Below, piece by piece: positions 24,001 through 34,369 of a DNA stretch of 64,000 nt (the stretch's first letter is position 1; the number at the start of each line of letters is the position of its first letter). The DNA lies in assembly GCA_038049695.1 (NCBI GenBank), contig CP142451.1, positions 129,228,001-129,292,000 of the forward strand, written 5' to 3'. The notes beneath the pieces are model-generated. The model did not search any database. It was not told the origin of the DNA and was given only the letters and a program-made list of their open reading frames with translations. Source of the DNA: Cinnamomum chago (Eukaryota; Streptophyta; Magnoliopsida; Laurales; Lauraceae). Position numbers and translations under genes: made by a program.

Positions 24001-27000
24001 TGCCATTCGAATCACTGAAAATCATGTATTTCATGAGCGAACCAAGCATATTGAAGTGGACTGTCACTTCATTCGGGACGAGTATGATCGCAAAATCATT
24101 ACTCTTCCCCATATTTCCACTGAGTTCCAGCTTGCTGATATCTTCACCAAGGGCCTTCCACGACCGCGGCATGAATTCCTGGTTCGCAAATTGTTGATGG
24201 TTGATTCACCGCATCAATTTGAGGGGGGGTGTTAAAGTGTAAACTTGTATGATATTTGACCCAACCCACTTGTATGATATTAGGCCCAGCCCAAGTGTAA
24301 ATAGGAGACCCAGTCATAATGTGTACAGCAAGATAGATTGTATACAGCACGATTGATTCATTGTCTTTCCATTCTTAGAGATCTAATTGATCTAATTAGG
24401 TTTTAATTCCTTGATTTGTAGCCTAATCTTAGGCATTGTAAAGTCTATTTAAAGAACAGAAATCCAAGATGACAAGGCATCGAATGTGAGGTTTTCACAG
24501 AACTCTCTCTCTTTCGTTCTGGCATATGCTTCTGAATGTCACTATGCTTCTGAATGTCAATACCGTCGCATGGTTTTTTGTTCCTTGCGGATTCAGTGCA
24601 ACAGTTTGTTGATTTTCATTAGGCTGCATTTTTCTATCTTGCCCCTGTTCTTTATTATCACACTCTCCCTGTTACATTTAATGAAGTCATCTCCTTGAGG
24701 TAACACATCTTGCAGAAGAGCATGTGCTGATTATTTTTTTCCTCTAAGTAAATTCATTGAATGCTGATGCAGAAATAAGATAATAGATAATTTTTTGGTG
24801 AAATCAAATCCACATTGAAATTCTATTTTATTTTTGGATCTCTCCCTAGCATGAACCTCTAGCTGTAGGGGGTTCTTTACGTCTGATGTATTGCTCTTGT
24901 GATATGAACTTTCTGAAGAATAGGATCTAAACCATCAACATGAGGCAGAAATGGGTTATTTCATATGGATGCTATGGAAGGGGGTAATATTATTTTCCTT
25001 TTGTCAGGTTTTCTGTCTGATAATTATTATTGAGAAAAGTAATATTAAATAAAAATAATAATAGAGGATGATCTAAATGATATAAGTGCGAGTACTGGTG
25101 CTTGGTGAGTTTCATTTGCAATGCACATTTATGTAGATTCAATTCCTTTCCAATTTAAACTTAAACTTTCCATCAAGTGATTGAACTTCAATGTATGCTG
25201 CATGGCATATTGTGGACCTGTGGTCAATCTTTCTTGGATATCTGTTTCCTAAATCTCTAATACTTATTGTGCAGGAAACTTCTATTTAGCATGATCAATG
25301 AGCTCCCGACAATATATGAGGTAGTGAGCGGAATTGCAAAGAAGCAAGTGAAAGACAAGTCTTCGGCTACAAATCACAGCAGCAACAAATCCAAACAGAA
25401 TTCTAAAGGGGTAAAAAACACTGTTAAAAATCTCTATGGATCTGATAGTGGTTATAAAGTTCTTGTGTTGCTTTAATGGATCACCTACAATGGTGGGGGT
25501 CTGGAAGGAAACTGGTGCCCGTAGTGATATCTTCTGTAAGCTTGGCACAGCAATTCTTATCGCCATTCTGTGTTTGGACTCGATGGCCGATCCTAAAATC
25601 AGCACAAGATTTACTTATAATAATGTGAAAAAAATCCCAGTAAACTTGAATTTGTAGCATGTAGCATTAGGGTTGAAATTGGCAGAGACAGCTGGGCCCT
25701 GTCCCACTTGAGCTGGATTTCAGGATTCCTGCGGAGTATATTAGCCTTTTGGCCAGTATGGGGGTGTGAGCATTCGAGCTTACTACCTGGTCCGATGCCC
25801 ACAACTGACTTTACAAAATAGCTTGCCACGCCCAACCAATCAAACTCATATTGGTTCATTACTTGGCCACTGATGTCAGGCCTGGGAGGTGAAAATGGGA
25901 TGTGAAGATCAGTCTGAATAAATAAACAGTTAGTTTGAAAAAGAAAAAAAACCCATTGGCTTGACCAGCTCAGCTGCATGTTGCAACTCTGCAGATAAGC
26001 TGGCTTTGACAGTCTGCGCTCTATACTTAATTTGAGTTTGATCTATTGCCTTCATTTACACCAAGGATGAAAATAGCGGTAGCGGCAGGCCCCGCCCATC
26101 GCGAAACCGCTACGAAACGGCGTAGCAGTGTGATTTGAAAAAATCGCCAAAAAAATCTGAAAAAATTCCAGAAAATCTAGAAAATTGTAAAATGAAAGAA
26201 AATGTGGTTCTTTTGCAAAAGTAAGTAAGAAAAGGGGGCATAGCGGTGCCCTCAATAAATGAGGTTTTGTATCGCTATATAAATAGAAAATAATAGTAAT
26301 GATTAGTTTTTTCACATGTATTCATGTTTCTTAGTAATGCTAACTTAAAAAGTAATGGAAAGCTCATAAAAAAAAAAAAAAAAAAAAAAAACTAGAACAT
26401 GAAATATAGGCATAAGAATTAAGAAGACTTAAGAGTTAGGTCATTACTCATTAGGGCCCGTTTGGTAATTTTACTAATATAGTCAAGTGAAGTTAAACAT
26501 CCCATCAAAATCACTTTTTACCAAAATTCCCTCCATCTTTTCCAAAAAAAGTAAAAAAGCAACTACATTTACTCACTAAAAGACAAAAAAAGCTCCATTT
26601 CCGCATTCAAAAAGTCAAAAATATTCCATCCCAAACAACTAAAAACAAAATACCATCATAACTCACTTATATTTTATTCATTCTTTTCATTTCACTTCAC
26701 TCCACTTTATTTTAAAAGTAAATTACTAAACGGGCCCTTAGTGAACATTGAACAATCAAATATCAATACTTCAACATTCAAGGTTCAAATTCAATCAAGT
26801 AAATGAACTATGAAGTGATCAACAATCAACATTTAACACCAATTTAGAAATGACAGAGTAGCGAGTTAGTGAAGGAAATAGGAATACCTTAATCACCACC
26901 AAAATAATTGTCTACCAAGATTCAAGGCGCTATGGTTATCTTCATCCCCATCAGTGTTATCATTTCTATTGGCACCATATTGAATTTGATATTGATGAGC

Positions 27001-30000
27001 ATTGGGATCCACAAATCCAAAGAAGGCAGCCGCACCCACATCATAGGAACTTGGAGGAGGTGGAGGTGGATATCTACCATATTGCCTTTCACCATAGTGA
27101 CCATGAGTAGGACCCTGAAGCTAAAGACTGTTCTTCTCCTTGTTGTACTTGACCATATGGAAAATAGTCAAAATACTATGAGGGTCCTTATCCATTGTAA
27201 CTAGGGTTCCACGAATCAGTCCATGATGCCGCATCTTCACCCGTATTTCCTTGCTCATTACTATCTCCAACCCCAGGTGGTGAATCTCTTCGGCGCCGTT
27301 GATAACCACGGCTTGGATCAAATCTTCTAAATGGAGGTAACTCTTGTACTTCCTCTACAGGAACAACATCGTCTTCATCATGTTGATAGTATTCACTAGT
27401 ACCACTTGTCCCGCTATCTCCTCCATCTCCTCCACCATGGCTGCTCGAAGAGACGGTGGTGGAACTAGCTTTTTTAGAAGTAGGTTCTTTCCCACTCCTC
27501 CTAGTCCTACTGGTACCTTCTCCCTGAGGTGGCTGACCTTCTACAGGTGCCTCACCCATATCCTCATCTATCAACTCTTAAACCGTTTTCTGAAACCTCG
27601 GATCTGAATCTAGCAGTGGATCCTTTATCTCGGCTTGCCATGGGAGTAAGGGATCGTCCTCTCGGAATATGTGATTTAAATTAATAGGACAATAAGCATG
27701 ATCATCCCTTGCCCTTCTCTCCCTAGTTCTGTTTCTCAAATTCAGATTGTAATGATAATATATACGAGCTTGTTGAGTTTCTGCATGGTAAGCAGATTCC
27801 TGGCCTTCGTGTGGATAAAAGAGAAAGTGCTCTAATTTCTCTCACAGTTGGAAGATGTTGTTGTCTGACTAAGGATGCGAACAGCTGCGCTCCTTAGATG
27901 TAGAGCACTCTCTCCAAAATTCATCCGCCAATCAACTGAAATGCAAAAAATAAATAAAGAAAATTAGATTTCCGTAACCCTCAAGTCATTCTAATCAATT
28001 ATAATAAATAGATCAAGATTCAAGACTATTGGGTGGGGTCTTTTGTTCATAGTCATACCAGGTGGCATCCTTCCAATCGATCATCGTATCACAAGAGGGT
28101 CAGCAAAGGTTCCTCTCCTTTATGTATACATAGATATCTACAATGTGAAAATTAGATATAAGTTAGTAAACCCCTACAGTATGTGTGGCAATGGGCACTT
28201 GGCAGCATAATTAAATTCTCTTAAGTAACCACCCACTCACCACTTATATGGCATCAATTTGATCATCTGGATTTAACAATCTCTTCAATACCTTCCGTAA
28301 TCCTACCCGCAAGTCCGGTTCTATTGCTTCGGTGTGTAGTTCGACATTGCGGTAATATAATTCGGAATTCAAAATATAACCTGCATTATAAATATGTAGA
28401 TTGTACTGTGAGCAAACAAGATAATAAATACATTAGTTAGGAAGATAAAAGAATATCAAATTCAAAGATATATATTAATTACCTACAACATGCAATGGAT
28501 GGTGCAACTGATCGTTCCAACGGGCATCAATAATCTTTATATATTTCTCGTGATATCTAACGTTTTCCATAATTGCTTGCTTTGCCCGATCCATTGCTTC
28601 ATATATAAAGCCTATTGTCGGCTTGTCATCACCATCTACAAGCCGCAACACTTTAACTAAAGGCTCAAAAACCTTTAATACCTTCCTCGCTTTCTTCCAA
28701 AAATTTATTGTCTCTCATTAGGTTTGGGACTTCAAACTCTGGACCACTAGTTGCATTGCCCCATTTCGAATGAAGCCATTCTTCTGATGCAAACATCTGA
28801 ATGAGCTCTGTTCTAATCCTTACAAGCCTTTCCATAGCCATAAAATGGGTTGCAAACCTAGTTAATCCTGGACGCAACAAGGCATGATTATTTGTGTATC
28901 TTTTCATCAAGCTTGACACCCATGAATGATCATATGTAAATCTTGTAATTCCTCTACATGCCTTGATCAATAAAGCCATTTTTGTCTTCCTTCCAATTTC
29001 TTCCAAGATGAAATCTATGCAGTGTGCTGCACATGGGGTCCAAAATAAATGGGTCATCTTATCCATTAACTTCAAACCTGCTGCCTTGAAATTGGCGCCA
29101 TTATCTGTAACAATCTGTACAATATGCTCCTCTCCCACACTCTCTACAACTTTATCAATAAGAGTGTATTTGTGGTTGTCCGTCTTTGTTCAGTTGCATC
29201 AATGGACTTCACAAAGACGGTCCCAACGACTGAATACACCAAAAAGTTTATTAATTGTGTTTGGGTGCCGCTGGTCCACCCGTCACACATGATAATAACA
29301 TCATTCTGTTGCCACATGGGCCTAAACTTTTTCCACCCAAGCCTTTATTTCTGTATATTCTTCTTCAAGATATTTAGTGCCCACATCATATATGGAGGCG
29401 CCTGTTTACCCTGCCAAGCTTCGGCGACAACATCAAGAATAGTCTGGAAATATGAGGAATCTACTGCTGTAGGTGGTATGTTTTTGTGAATTAGCCATTT
29501 TGCTATAACTTTGGCCAATCTATCTCTTGCAGCCTTCATTACCCCTTTCACAACACTAGCTATTTTTGGTTGTTTAGCTCCCTCTTTTCTATGTGCTAGA
29601 TGATCAATAGGGGGAGGAACTGCTCTCCCAGTAGAGATAATTTCTACATCAACATCCCGTTCCTGGGTGCTAAATGCCCTACGCATGGACCCCGCAATGC
29701 CCTTACCCCTGTCTGGCACAGTAGTAGATGAGCCCCCTGCATCATAATATTTGCTTCTAGCAAATGCACGACGTTCATATTCTTCTTGTTGACTCATGAT
29801 GGACTCTCGGCGTGCAGCCTCTATCTGTGTATCTTCCTCCTCATCAAAGTATTCATCCTCAAATACATCATAATGGGCAGCATCAACATTTGCCGCCTTT
29901 TTTCTTTTATCTCTACTTTTCTAGCTTTGTTTCGGCCAACCAAAGCTTTCATTTGTTCCCTGACTTACCTTAGTACTTCGGTACAGCCCAGCAACATTGC

Positions 30001-33000
30001 TAGAAATGTGGCCCAAGTGGTGCTTGAATCTTGTAATGCCCTCATTGGTCACTTTCCTGCAAAACTTGCATTTGATTTTCAACCTATTATTGATAACAGC
30101 CTCACCAAAACTCCATGCGAGATCAATATCACGAGGCATTTTAACTTATCAATTGGCAAAGACAGATAAACTGAATGCCTGGTTGGTTATAAATATGAAC
30201 AAGTAGTATGTTAAAAATTAAAAAAACAAAGAAGCATGTTAGAGGAAACATATATCTAACACTTAGGAATCATTCTCTTGACATTTAATTGGTATTTCCT
30301 TGAAAGTATCAATTTTTTTTAAAAATTTAAAAAATCCGAAAATAAGAGTATAAAATAGAATTAGGAAAAGACAAAGATTTGTTGGATTGATCTATGCCAA
30401 ACATAGATATAACATTTGGGAGCATTTTTCAATACATTTGATTGGCATTCCATTATTTAAAATATTTTTTTTTTCAAAAAATAACAAAAATTCGAAATTA
30501 AAAAAATTAAACAAGTAAAAAAAAAGCAATATATGTTGGAATGATCTATGGAAAACATAAATCTAGGAACCGTTTTCAAGAAATTTGATTGGTATTCAAA
30601 TATATTTTTTTTCAAAAAGTAAATAAATCCGAAAATAAAAAAAAGAGAAAAATCAATAAACATTCAAAATGTGATGGATTGATCTATGGGAAACATAGAT
30701 CTATCATTTACAAGCAATTTCCAAGTGGTTTCATAGGTTGTCCATGATTATTCACATTTTTTTTTCAAAAATTAAATAAATCCGAAAATAAAAAATAGAG
30801 AAAAATCAATAAACGTAAAAAATGTAATGGATTGATCTATGGGAAACATAGATCTATCATTTAGAATGCATTTCCAAGGTTTCATGGGTTGTCCATGAGT
30901 ATTCACTTTTTTTTTCAAAAAATAAATAAATCTGAAAATAAAAAAAGGGAAAAATCAATAAACATTCAAAATGTGATGTATTGATTTGTGGGAAACATAG
31001 ATCTATCATTTAGAATGCATTTCCAAGTGATTTTATGGGCTGTCCATTAGTATTCACATTTTTTTTATAAAAAAAATAAATCAGAAAATAAAAAATAGAG
31101 AAAAATCATGCAAACATTCAAAATGTGATGGATTGATCTGTGAGAAACACATATCTATCATTTAGAATGCATTTCCAAGTGGTTTCATGAGTTGTCCATG
31201 AGTATTCACTTTTTTTTTTCAAAAAATAAATAAATCCGAAAATAAAAAATAAAAAATATGTGTGCATCATCAAAGGAAAACATAGATCTAACAATATTAC
31301 AAGACAAGGAAGCAATTTTAGTTGTTAGAGAGATGAATAGATGATCTCAAAAGTCAACTACAAAAAATCTAAAAGAAAAAACATAACTAGAATCTTGATG
31401 AAGAAGGAATGGATTTAATGGAAGCTTGGATCTTGTAGTTGTGTAACTTGTGTCTTGTGTTTGATTATTTCCTTTTGATGTTTGTTGTGGTGGATTTTGT
31501 GGTAAAATCTTGATTTACAGCACTTGGGAGGTTTTCACTGCAAGAAGAATGAGTGAAAGAGGTGAAAAAGTAAAAGGAAAGTGTGCAAATGGGTCGGCTG
31601 GGGGGTTGTGGTGTTTGGAGTTTAAACACCCCCGCTATGTGGCGGCCGCCACGATGCATGGAGGAATGCATAGCGGCCGATACAGTGCGAAACACGTTTG
31701 TTTTAAAAAAAGCCTGGCGGTTATGGCCACCACGGCCGATGTAACGTAGCGGCTGATATTTTCATCCATGATTTACACAAGGTCTTGTCAGGAAACATTA
31801 TATGATTCCAACCTTTTTAGGCTTTTTTGTAATGAAGTTTGCTGTTTTGGCCAAGTTCATTGGTTTTTTTTTTTTTTTTTTTTTTTGTTTAATTAACTCT
31901 ATTATTATGTGTGTGAATCCCTCAGCTGAGCGCCAGTGCTCTTGAACACATCATGGGGCCCATGTTTTGATTATCTGAGTGGACCATAAAACAGGGACCC
32001 CCCTTGATAGTCATGGGTCTCAAGTATGGCACCCATCCGAATGAATTGGATCGTTGGATCGTGGATCAATTGGGGCTGGTGATGATTAGAGCTTTGATCA
32101 CCATACACGACTCATGCCGGGGGAGATCTGTCGAACCCCACTCCACCCTAGTTCTCATGCCCAGTTGGGGCCCGAGGTGGGCCTCACAAGCACTGGCTTC
32201 CAGCAGAGGACTTGCTTGTGTGGTCGGCTTGAGAATATGCATGGCATCCTCAGGCATCTAGTTTGTAGAAGTGGTCTCATGGAAGTCATAGCACTCTTGG
32301 TTTGGTGATCTTGTTGTGTCCTGTGGTCTTTTTCATGGAGCCAGGACCATGACCAAAAGCTCCATGATGTGACTAAACCCTGATTGGTGGCCTCTTGATA
32401 CGTGATTGTCGATCGGGAGGCTAGTTGACATTCAATGAGGAGAAGTCCAAAAGTTTGGATTCCTATGATTATGACATTCTACGCTCCCAAATCTGTTCAT
32501 CACCCTACTCTTGGTTGTCATCCATTCGGTGTGTCCTGGATGAGGGTTTTTTTTTTCCAGGGTTTGGCATAACAAAGGATTCTAGGCATAACCTGTGTCA
32601 TATCCCATGTTCCAGTTGTATGATTCCTTGTAGGTGATTTTTAATGGATTTATCTTTGTCATCATCTTTGAGGATGAAAGGGATCATGGACGACCAGGAT
32701 TACATGCAAGGGTTTGCATTGTTGTTGTGCTCCTGCCATGAAATAACAATGGGGAATGTTTTCTGCATCCAAACATATAGATCCAGCTCAGTTGTAGATT
32801 TTATGGCTGCATGAGCATGCCTACAAAATGCGCAAGGTCCAACCTGTCATGAGGCGAACCCTGTTGCTTGTACGTCCTTGCTTTAAAACTGAACTGATCC
32901 AGTCATCATAAGGGGACAGTGTATGAATGGAAGGTTAAAAATTGGCCACCAAGTAAGCACTTTATTGCACTCATCGCATTACTTGATGTTGCTGCATGTC

Positions 33001-34222
33001 ATTAGTCTTTTTTTGTTTTAAATGAGACTTTTTTGGCATTTGAAACTTTGTTTCTTTCAAATTTATATATAGGGAAGAGGAAGCCCTGAGGGAGGGAGGG
33101 AGGGAGGGGGAACTCTTGCAGTAGTGAACCGTGCCCAAAACTAGAGATGGGAAGCCTAAACTACCTAAATTATAGATATCAACTGATCTTGTTCTAAAAC
33201 AGGGCTTCATGATGCGCTTCAGTTTCTGTTGCCTACTGCACTTGTCAATTGTCACCTTAAGCATTTCTCACTTATGCTAATATTAATTGTAAATATCTCC
33301 AGTCCAGTCTTAGATTGAGGAATACCATTGTCGATGAACAGATCAAGCTCATGAGGGGATCTTAGATGGCAACCTTACCTCTCTTTTATAGGTATTTAAC
33401 GCATTTTGGTTTACCTTGGGACACCTGCTGAGTGGACTATCCTGGCATTTGAACCTAGGTTCATAAAAATTTCGACTCACTTAGTCCAGCTTTAGTATGC
33501 AATGGGGGTATGGGCACGTCGCACTGAACACTGGGTGGAGAGCAGAGCAACCTGACAATGAGGAAGACTATTTGTCTATGAGCTAAACTAGATCGCCTCC
33601 TTTATCTTCTTTCATAAGCTGTAGTCCCATCACATCTCACTTGTAGTTGTAGCAGTAGGCTTCAAACCACCTAACGAGTAAACAGGCCTGGTGACTGAGC
33701 TGGGGCAAATATGCCTGGGTGTGCTGAATTAACATTTTTGGTTCTTTCATAAACATGAAATGCTGGCACATGTGGCTGCTGGCTGCACCTGCAACCACAT
33801 GCAGTCTTTGCAAGAGTACTATCTTTATATCTTGTTAAGCACATAGTAGTTAACTGCATAATTTTCTAGCAGTCGTGTTGCCATTTTAAAGTATTTGTAT
33901 CTACAATTAATTCACTGTACTGTTTGACTTGTTCTCTTAATGTTACTTGCAGCGGGGTTCTGAATCTCAGGCCAAGTATTCAAAGGTGACACAACCGCCC
34001 AAGGATGAAGAAGAGGGATTAGAAGAGGAAGATGAAGAGGAGCATGGTGAGACACTTTGTGGTGCTTGCGGCGAGACCTATGCAGCAGATGAATTCTGGA
34101 TCTGCTGTGACATATGCGAGAAGTGGTTCCATGGGAAGTGCGTGAAGATAACCCCTGCAAGGGCTGAACATATCAAGCAGTACAAGTGCCCATCTTGCAG
34201 CAACAAGAGAGCCCGCCCTTGA
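11949..34222 (+). CDS. AL: Alfin-like PHD-finger protein, complete five-exon gene
   Basis: Joining exons 11949-12048, 12166-12198, 13627-13855, 25275-25410 and 33953-34222 gives a 768-nt frame encoding 255 residues, the usual length for this family. All four introns have GT..AG ends and phases that agree. Residues about 10-140 form the Alfin N-terminal domain ([52 protein letters not shown]). A Ser/Lys-rich linker and an acidic stretch follow. Residues 199-255 are a C-terminal PHD finger with C4HC3 spacing: CGAC, CCDIC, WFHGKC, YKCPSC. Plant Alfin-like proteins are nuclear readers of H3K4me3 that work with repressive chromatin complexes in germination, root and stress responses. Introns 3 (11.4 kb) and 4 (8.5 kb) are swollen by transposons, yet splice sites and reading frame are intact. 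The gene therefore looks functional; expression is not shown by sequence. Confidence 0.95.
12166..12198 (+). CDS. AL: Alfin-like gene, exon 2 (33 nt)
   Basis: A tiny exon encoding [11 protein letters not shown] across both junctions. The acceptor is TGTGCAG and the donor is GT at 12199. It is too short to be found by ORF length and is identified from the conserved peptide linking exons 1 and 3. Confidence 0.92.
13627..13855 (+). CDS. AL: Alfin-like gene, exon 3
   Basis: Encodes [20 protein letters not shown] through [14 protein letters not shown], the core of the Alfin domain. Acceptor CTGGCAG, donor GTGACT. Followed by the 11.4-kb intron that holds the Copia element. Confidence 0.95.
15923..16248 (+). 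repeat. Copia 5' LTR
   Basis: 326 bp, TG..CA ends, preceded by target duplication ATACC. A TATTTAAAG motif near 16138 could be its TATA element. It ends immediately before the primer-binding site. Confidence 0.96.
16249..16262 (+). promoter_or_regulatory. Copia primer-binding site (initiator Met-tRNA type)
   Basis: TGGTATCAGAGCTC directly abuts the 5' LTR. TGGTATCAGAGC is the usual complement of the initiator methionine tRNA 3' end used to prime minus-strand synthesis in plant Copia elements. Confidence 0.95.
16927..19628 (+). pseudogene. Copia gag-pol, part 1: gag, protease, integrase
   Basis: Gag starts [19 protein letters not shown] and has a UBN2-type region and two zinc knuckles ([29 protein letters not shown]). 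Protease follows with the [11 protein letters not shown] active site near 17912. A frameshift at about 18185-18205 moves to a frame with the GAG-pre-integrase motif ([20 protein letters not shown]) and the integrase core: catalytic D in HSDVW, D in LRSDSGGEY and E in NGVSERKN. A second frameshift in a T-run near 18950 restores YDHLRPFGC and the integrase C-terminus. An in-frame TGA at about 19458 precedes the start of the reverse-transcriptase domain ([20 protein letters not shown]). The element cannot make a full polyprotein. Confidence 0.93.
19634..22807 (+). mobile_element. 3.17-kb solo LTR-like insertion in the Copia pol gene
   Basis: It starts TGTGAGGCCCC and ends GGGGCGTTACA (TG..CA, imperfectly inverted), between direct 5-bp repeats AAACC at 19629-19633 and 22808-22812. 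Cutting it out restores the Copia frame. Inside is a promoter-like region (telomere-box words CCCTAACCCTAA near 19937, then TCTATAAAAC at 20001) followed by a CT-rich stretch. There is no gag/pol coding and no primer-binding site or second LTR. A solo LTR of a large Ty3/Gypsy-type element is the best reading; a non-coding LARD-like element is the alternative. It is younger than the Copia element. Confidence 0.85.
20521..21080 (+). repeat. GTCGAC/GTCAAC hairpin-unit array inside the solo LTR
   Basis: Seven GTCGAC sites lie at 20528, 20560, 20582, 20660, 20682, 20761 and 20783, mostly as GGTCGACC with a following CGGTACACTG. Two diverged units follow, with arms CGGTCAA/TTGACCG (20938-20968) and CTCGGTTGAC/GTCAACCGAG (21036-21070). 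Two units carry 16-bp palindromes, at 20655-20670 and 20756-20771, that differ symmetrically. Spacers share CCCTGCAGGCA or CCAGGCCAGGAG. Confidence 0.85.
22808..24235 (+). pseudogene. Copia gag-pol, part 2: reverse transcriptase and RNase H
   Basis: Removing the 3174-bp insertion joins ..SSVKP to [16 protein letters not shown] in frame. Reverse-transcriptase motifs follow: [42 protein letters not shown] and the catalytic [12 protein letters not shown], then [14 protein letters not shown]. Stops occur at 23675 (TAG in AVK*IIRY), near 23767 (TAG replacing Trp in DAD-AG) and near 23806 (TGA in TTG-CVY). RNase H continues with [32 protein letters not shown] and LADIFTKGL. The final stop lies in the first bases of the 3' LTR. 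Confidence 0.94.
24220..24229 (+). promoter_or_regulatory. Copia polypurine tract
   Basis: TGAGGGGGGG immediately precedes the 3' LTR, the expected place for the plus-strand primer. Confidence 0.9.
24230..24559 (+). repeat. Copia 3' LTR
   Basis: 330 bp; matches the 5' LTR except for four substitutions and a 4-bp (CTCT) length difference in a CT run. Followed by target duplication ATACC at 24560-24564. Confidence 0.96.
25275..25410 (+). CDS. AL: Alfin-like gene, exon 4
   Basis: Encodes [19 protein letters not shown] followed by a Lys/Ser-rich linker ending SKQNSKG. Acceptor TTGTGCAG; donor GTAAAA at 25411. Ends in phase 0. Confidence 0.93.
26454..26737. mobile_element. Tourist-like (PIF/Harbinger) MITE inside the hAT element
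   Basis: 284 bp with terminal inverted repeats GGGCCCGTTTGGTAATTT and its complement (AAATTACTAAACGGGCCC, one mismatch), flanked by the 3-bp duplication TTA (26451-26453 and 26738-26740). It has no coding. Ends and target size are those of PIF/Harbinger-derived MITEs. It is younger than the hAT host. Confidence 0.88.
27188..30139 (-). pseudogene. hAT transposase (BED finger, DUF659, dimerisation domain), broken
   Basis: From right to left: a BED-type zinc finger ([16 protein letters not shown], 30139-29921); a linker; a segment ending [14 protein letters not shown] (29797-29345); DUF659 sequence ([31 protein letters not shown]) with interrupting stops; then [16 protein letters not shown] and [16 protein letters not shown] (29138-28665); an AMDRAKQAI region; and the C-terminal dimerisation region near 27.9-27.7 kb (SSNCERN followed by a stop, HYNLNLRNR). 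The C-terminus is acidic, Ser/Gly-rich, ending about 27188. Several stops and at least one intron-like gap break it, so it is most likely inactive. It is a transposase of the Ac/Tam3 superfamily. Confidence 0.92.
30381..31260. repeat. ~150-bp tandem repeat in the hAT 5' region, six copies
   Basis: Units starting near 30381, 30535, 30671, 30824, 30973 and 31125 share GGATTGATCTATGGGAAACA, TAGATCTATCATTTAGAATG, CATTTCCAAGTGGTTTCATG, GTTGTCCATGAGTATTCAC, then a T-run and AAATAAATCCGAAAATAAAA. The outer copies are most diverged. It lies just upstream of the transposase start, inside the right end of the element. Confidence 0.88.
31779..33952. other. Rest of Alfin-like intron 4, no gene seen
   Basis: No further element ends or coding were identified. 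A 22-base T run lies near 31866-31886, and a guanine-rich (GGGA)n block at 33089-33110 is listed separately. Confidence 0.6.
33089..33110 (+). repeat. (GGGA)n block, possible G-quadruplex
   Basis: Five consecutive G-runs of three or more separated by single A residues, on the sense strand of the Alfin-like intron 4, about 0.85 kb before exon 5. It satisfies the usual G3+N1-7 pattern; folding is an inference. Confidence 0.7.
33953..34222 (+). CDS. AL: Alfin-like gene, exon 5 with PHD finger
   Basis: Encodes [12 protein letters not shown], an acidic run ([15 protein letters not shown]) and the whole PHD finger, ending [11 protein letters not shown] and TGA. Acceptor TTACTTGCAG. Confidence 0.95.
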   Translation, partial: RGSESQAKYSKVTQPPKDEEEGLEEEDEEEHGETLCGACGETYAADEFWICCDICEKWFHGKCVKITPARAEHIKQYKCPSCSNKRARP

Positions 34223-34369
34223 TGGGCCAGACCCCTTCTTATTGGTAGACTTTGCCAGTTTGTGTGTAGCTTGGATCCATCTTTGCCTATGGATGCGATA
34301 GGCTGTGTACATGTATGAAAACTGAGCTTTTTTCAATCTTAGTTGCAGACAGTAGTATACTGCTGTGGG

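Larger units (their letters stand above)
15923..24559 (+). mobile_element. Ty1/Copia LTR retrotransposon, complete ends, decayed and interrupted
   Basis: Both LTRs begin TGTTAAAGTG and end GAATGTCA, and the element is flanked by a 5-bp direct target duplication, ATACC (15918-15922 and 24560-24564). A primer-binding site follows the 5' LTR and a G-rich polypurine tract precedes the 3' LTR. The order gag - protease - integrase - reverse transcriptase - RNase H is that of Copia. The coding region has frameshifts and stops, and a 3174-bp foreign insertion (19634-22807). By eye the LTRs differ by four substitutions and one 4-bp indel, so the element is fairly young. It lies in sense orientation in intron 3 of the Alfin-like gene. 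Confidence 0.97.
15437..24955 (+). repeat. Old ~434-bp tandem duplication in intron 3, second copy split by Copia
   Basis: Copy A (about 15437-15871) and copy B (about 15872-15922 continuing at 24560-24955) share GCCTTTAGAAA-ATATCATGACATTCAT, CTCCCTGTT-A-TTTAATG-AGTCATCTCCTT, GGTGAAATCAA-TCCACA, TTTTTGGATCT-TCCCT and GAAGAATAGGAT in order. Identity is clearly reduced by substitutions and small indels, so the duplication predates the Copia insertion, which lies inside copy B. Confidence 0.85.
26062..31770 (-). mobile_element. hAT-superfamily DNA transposon, complete ends, decayed
   Basis: Flanked by an exact 8-bp target duplication ATTTACAC (26054-26061 and 31771-31778). The ends are CAAGGATGAAAATA and, inverted on the right, CATGGATGAAAATA, differing at one base. 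The 5709-bp interior carries a minus-strand hAT transposase with DUF659 and C-terminal dimerisation motifs, so the 5' end is on the right. Subterminal regions are rich in GCGGT/CCGC words. It lies in intron 4 of the Alfin-like gene, in opposite orientation. Confidence 0.95.
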
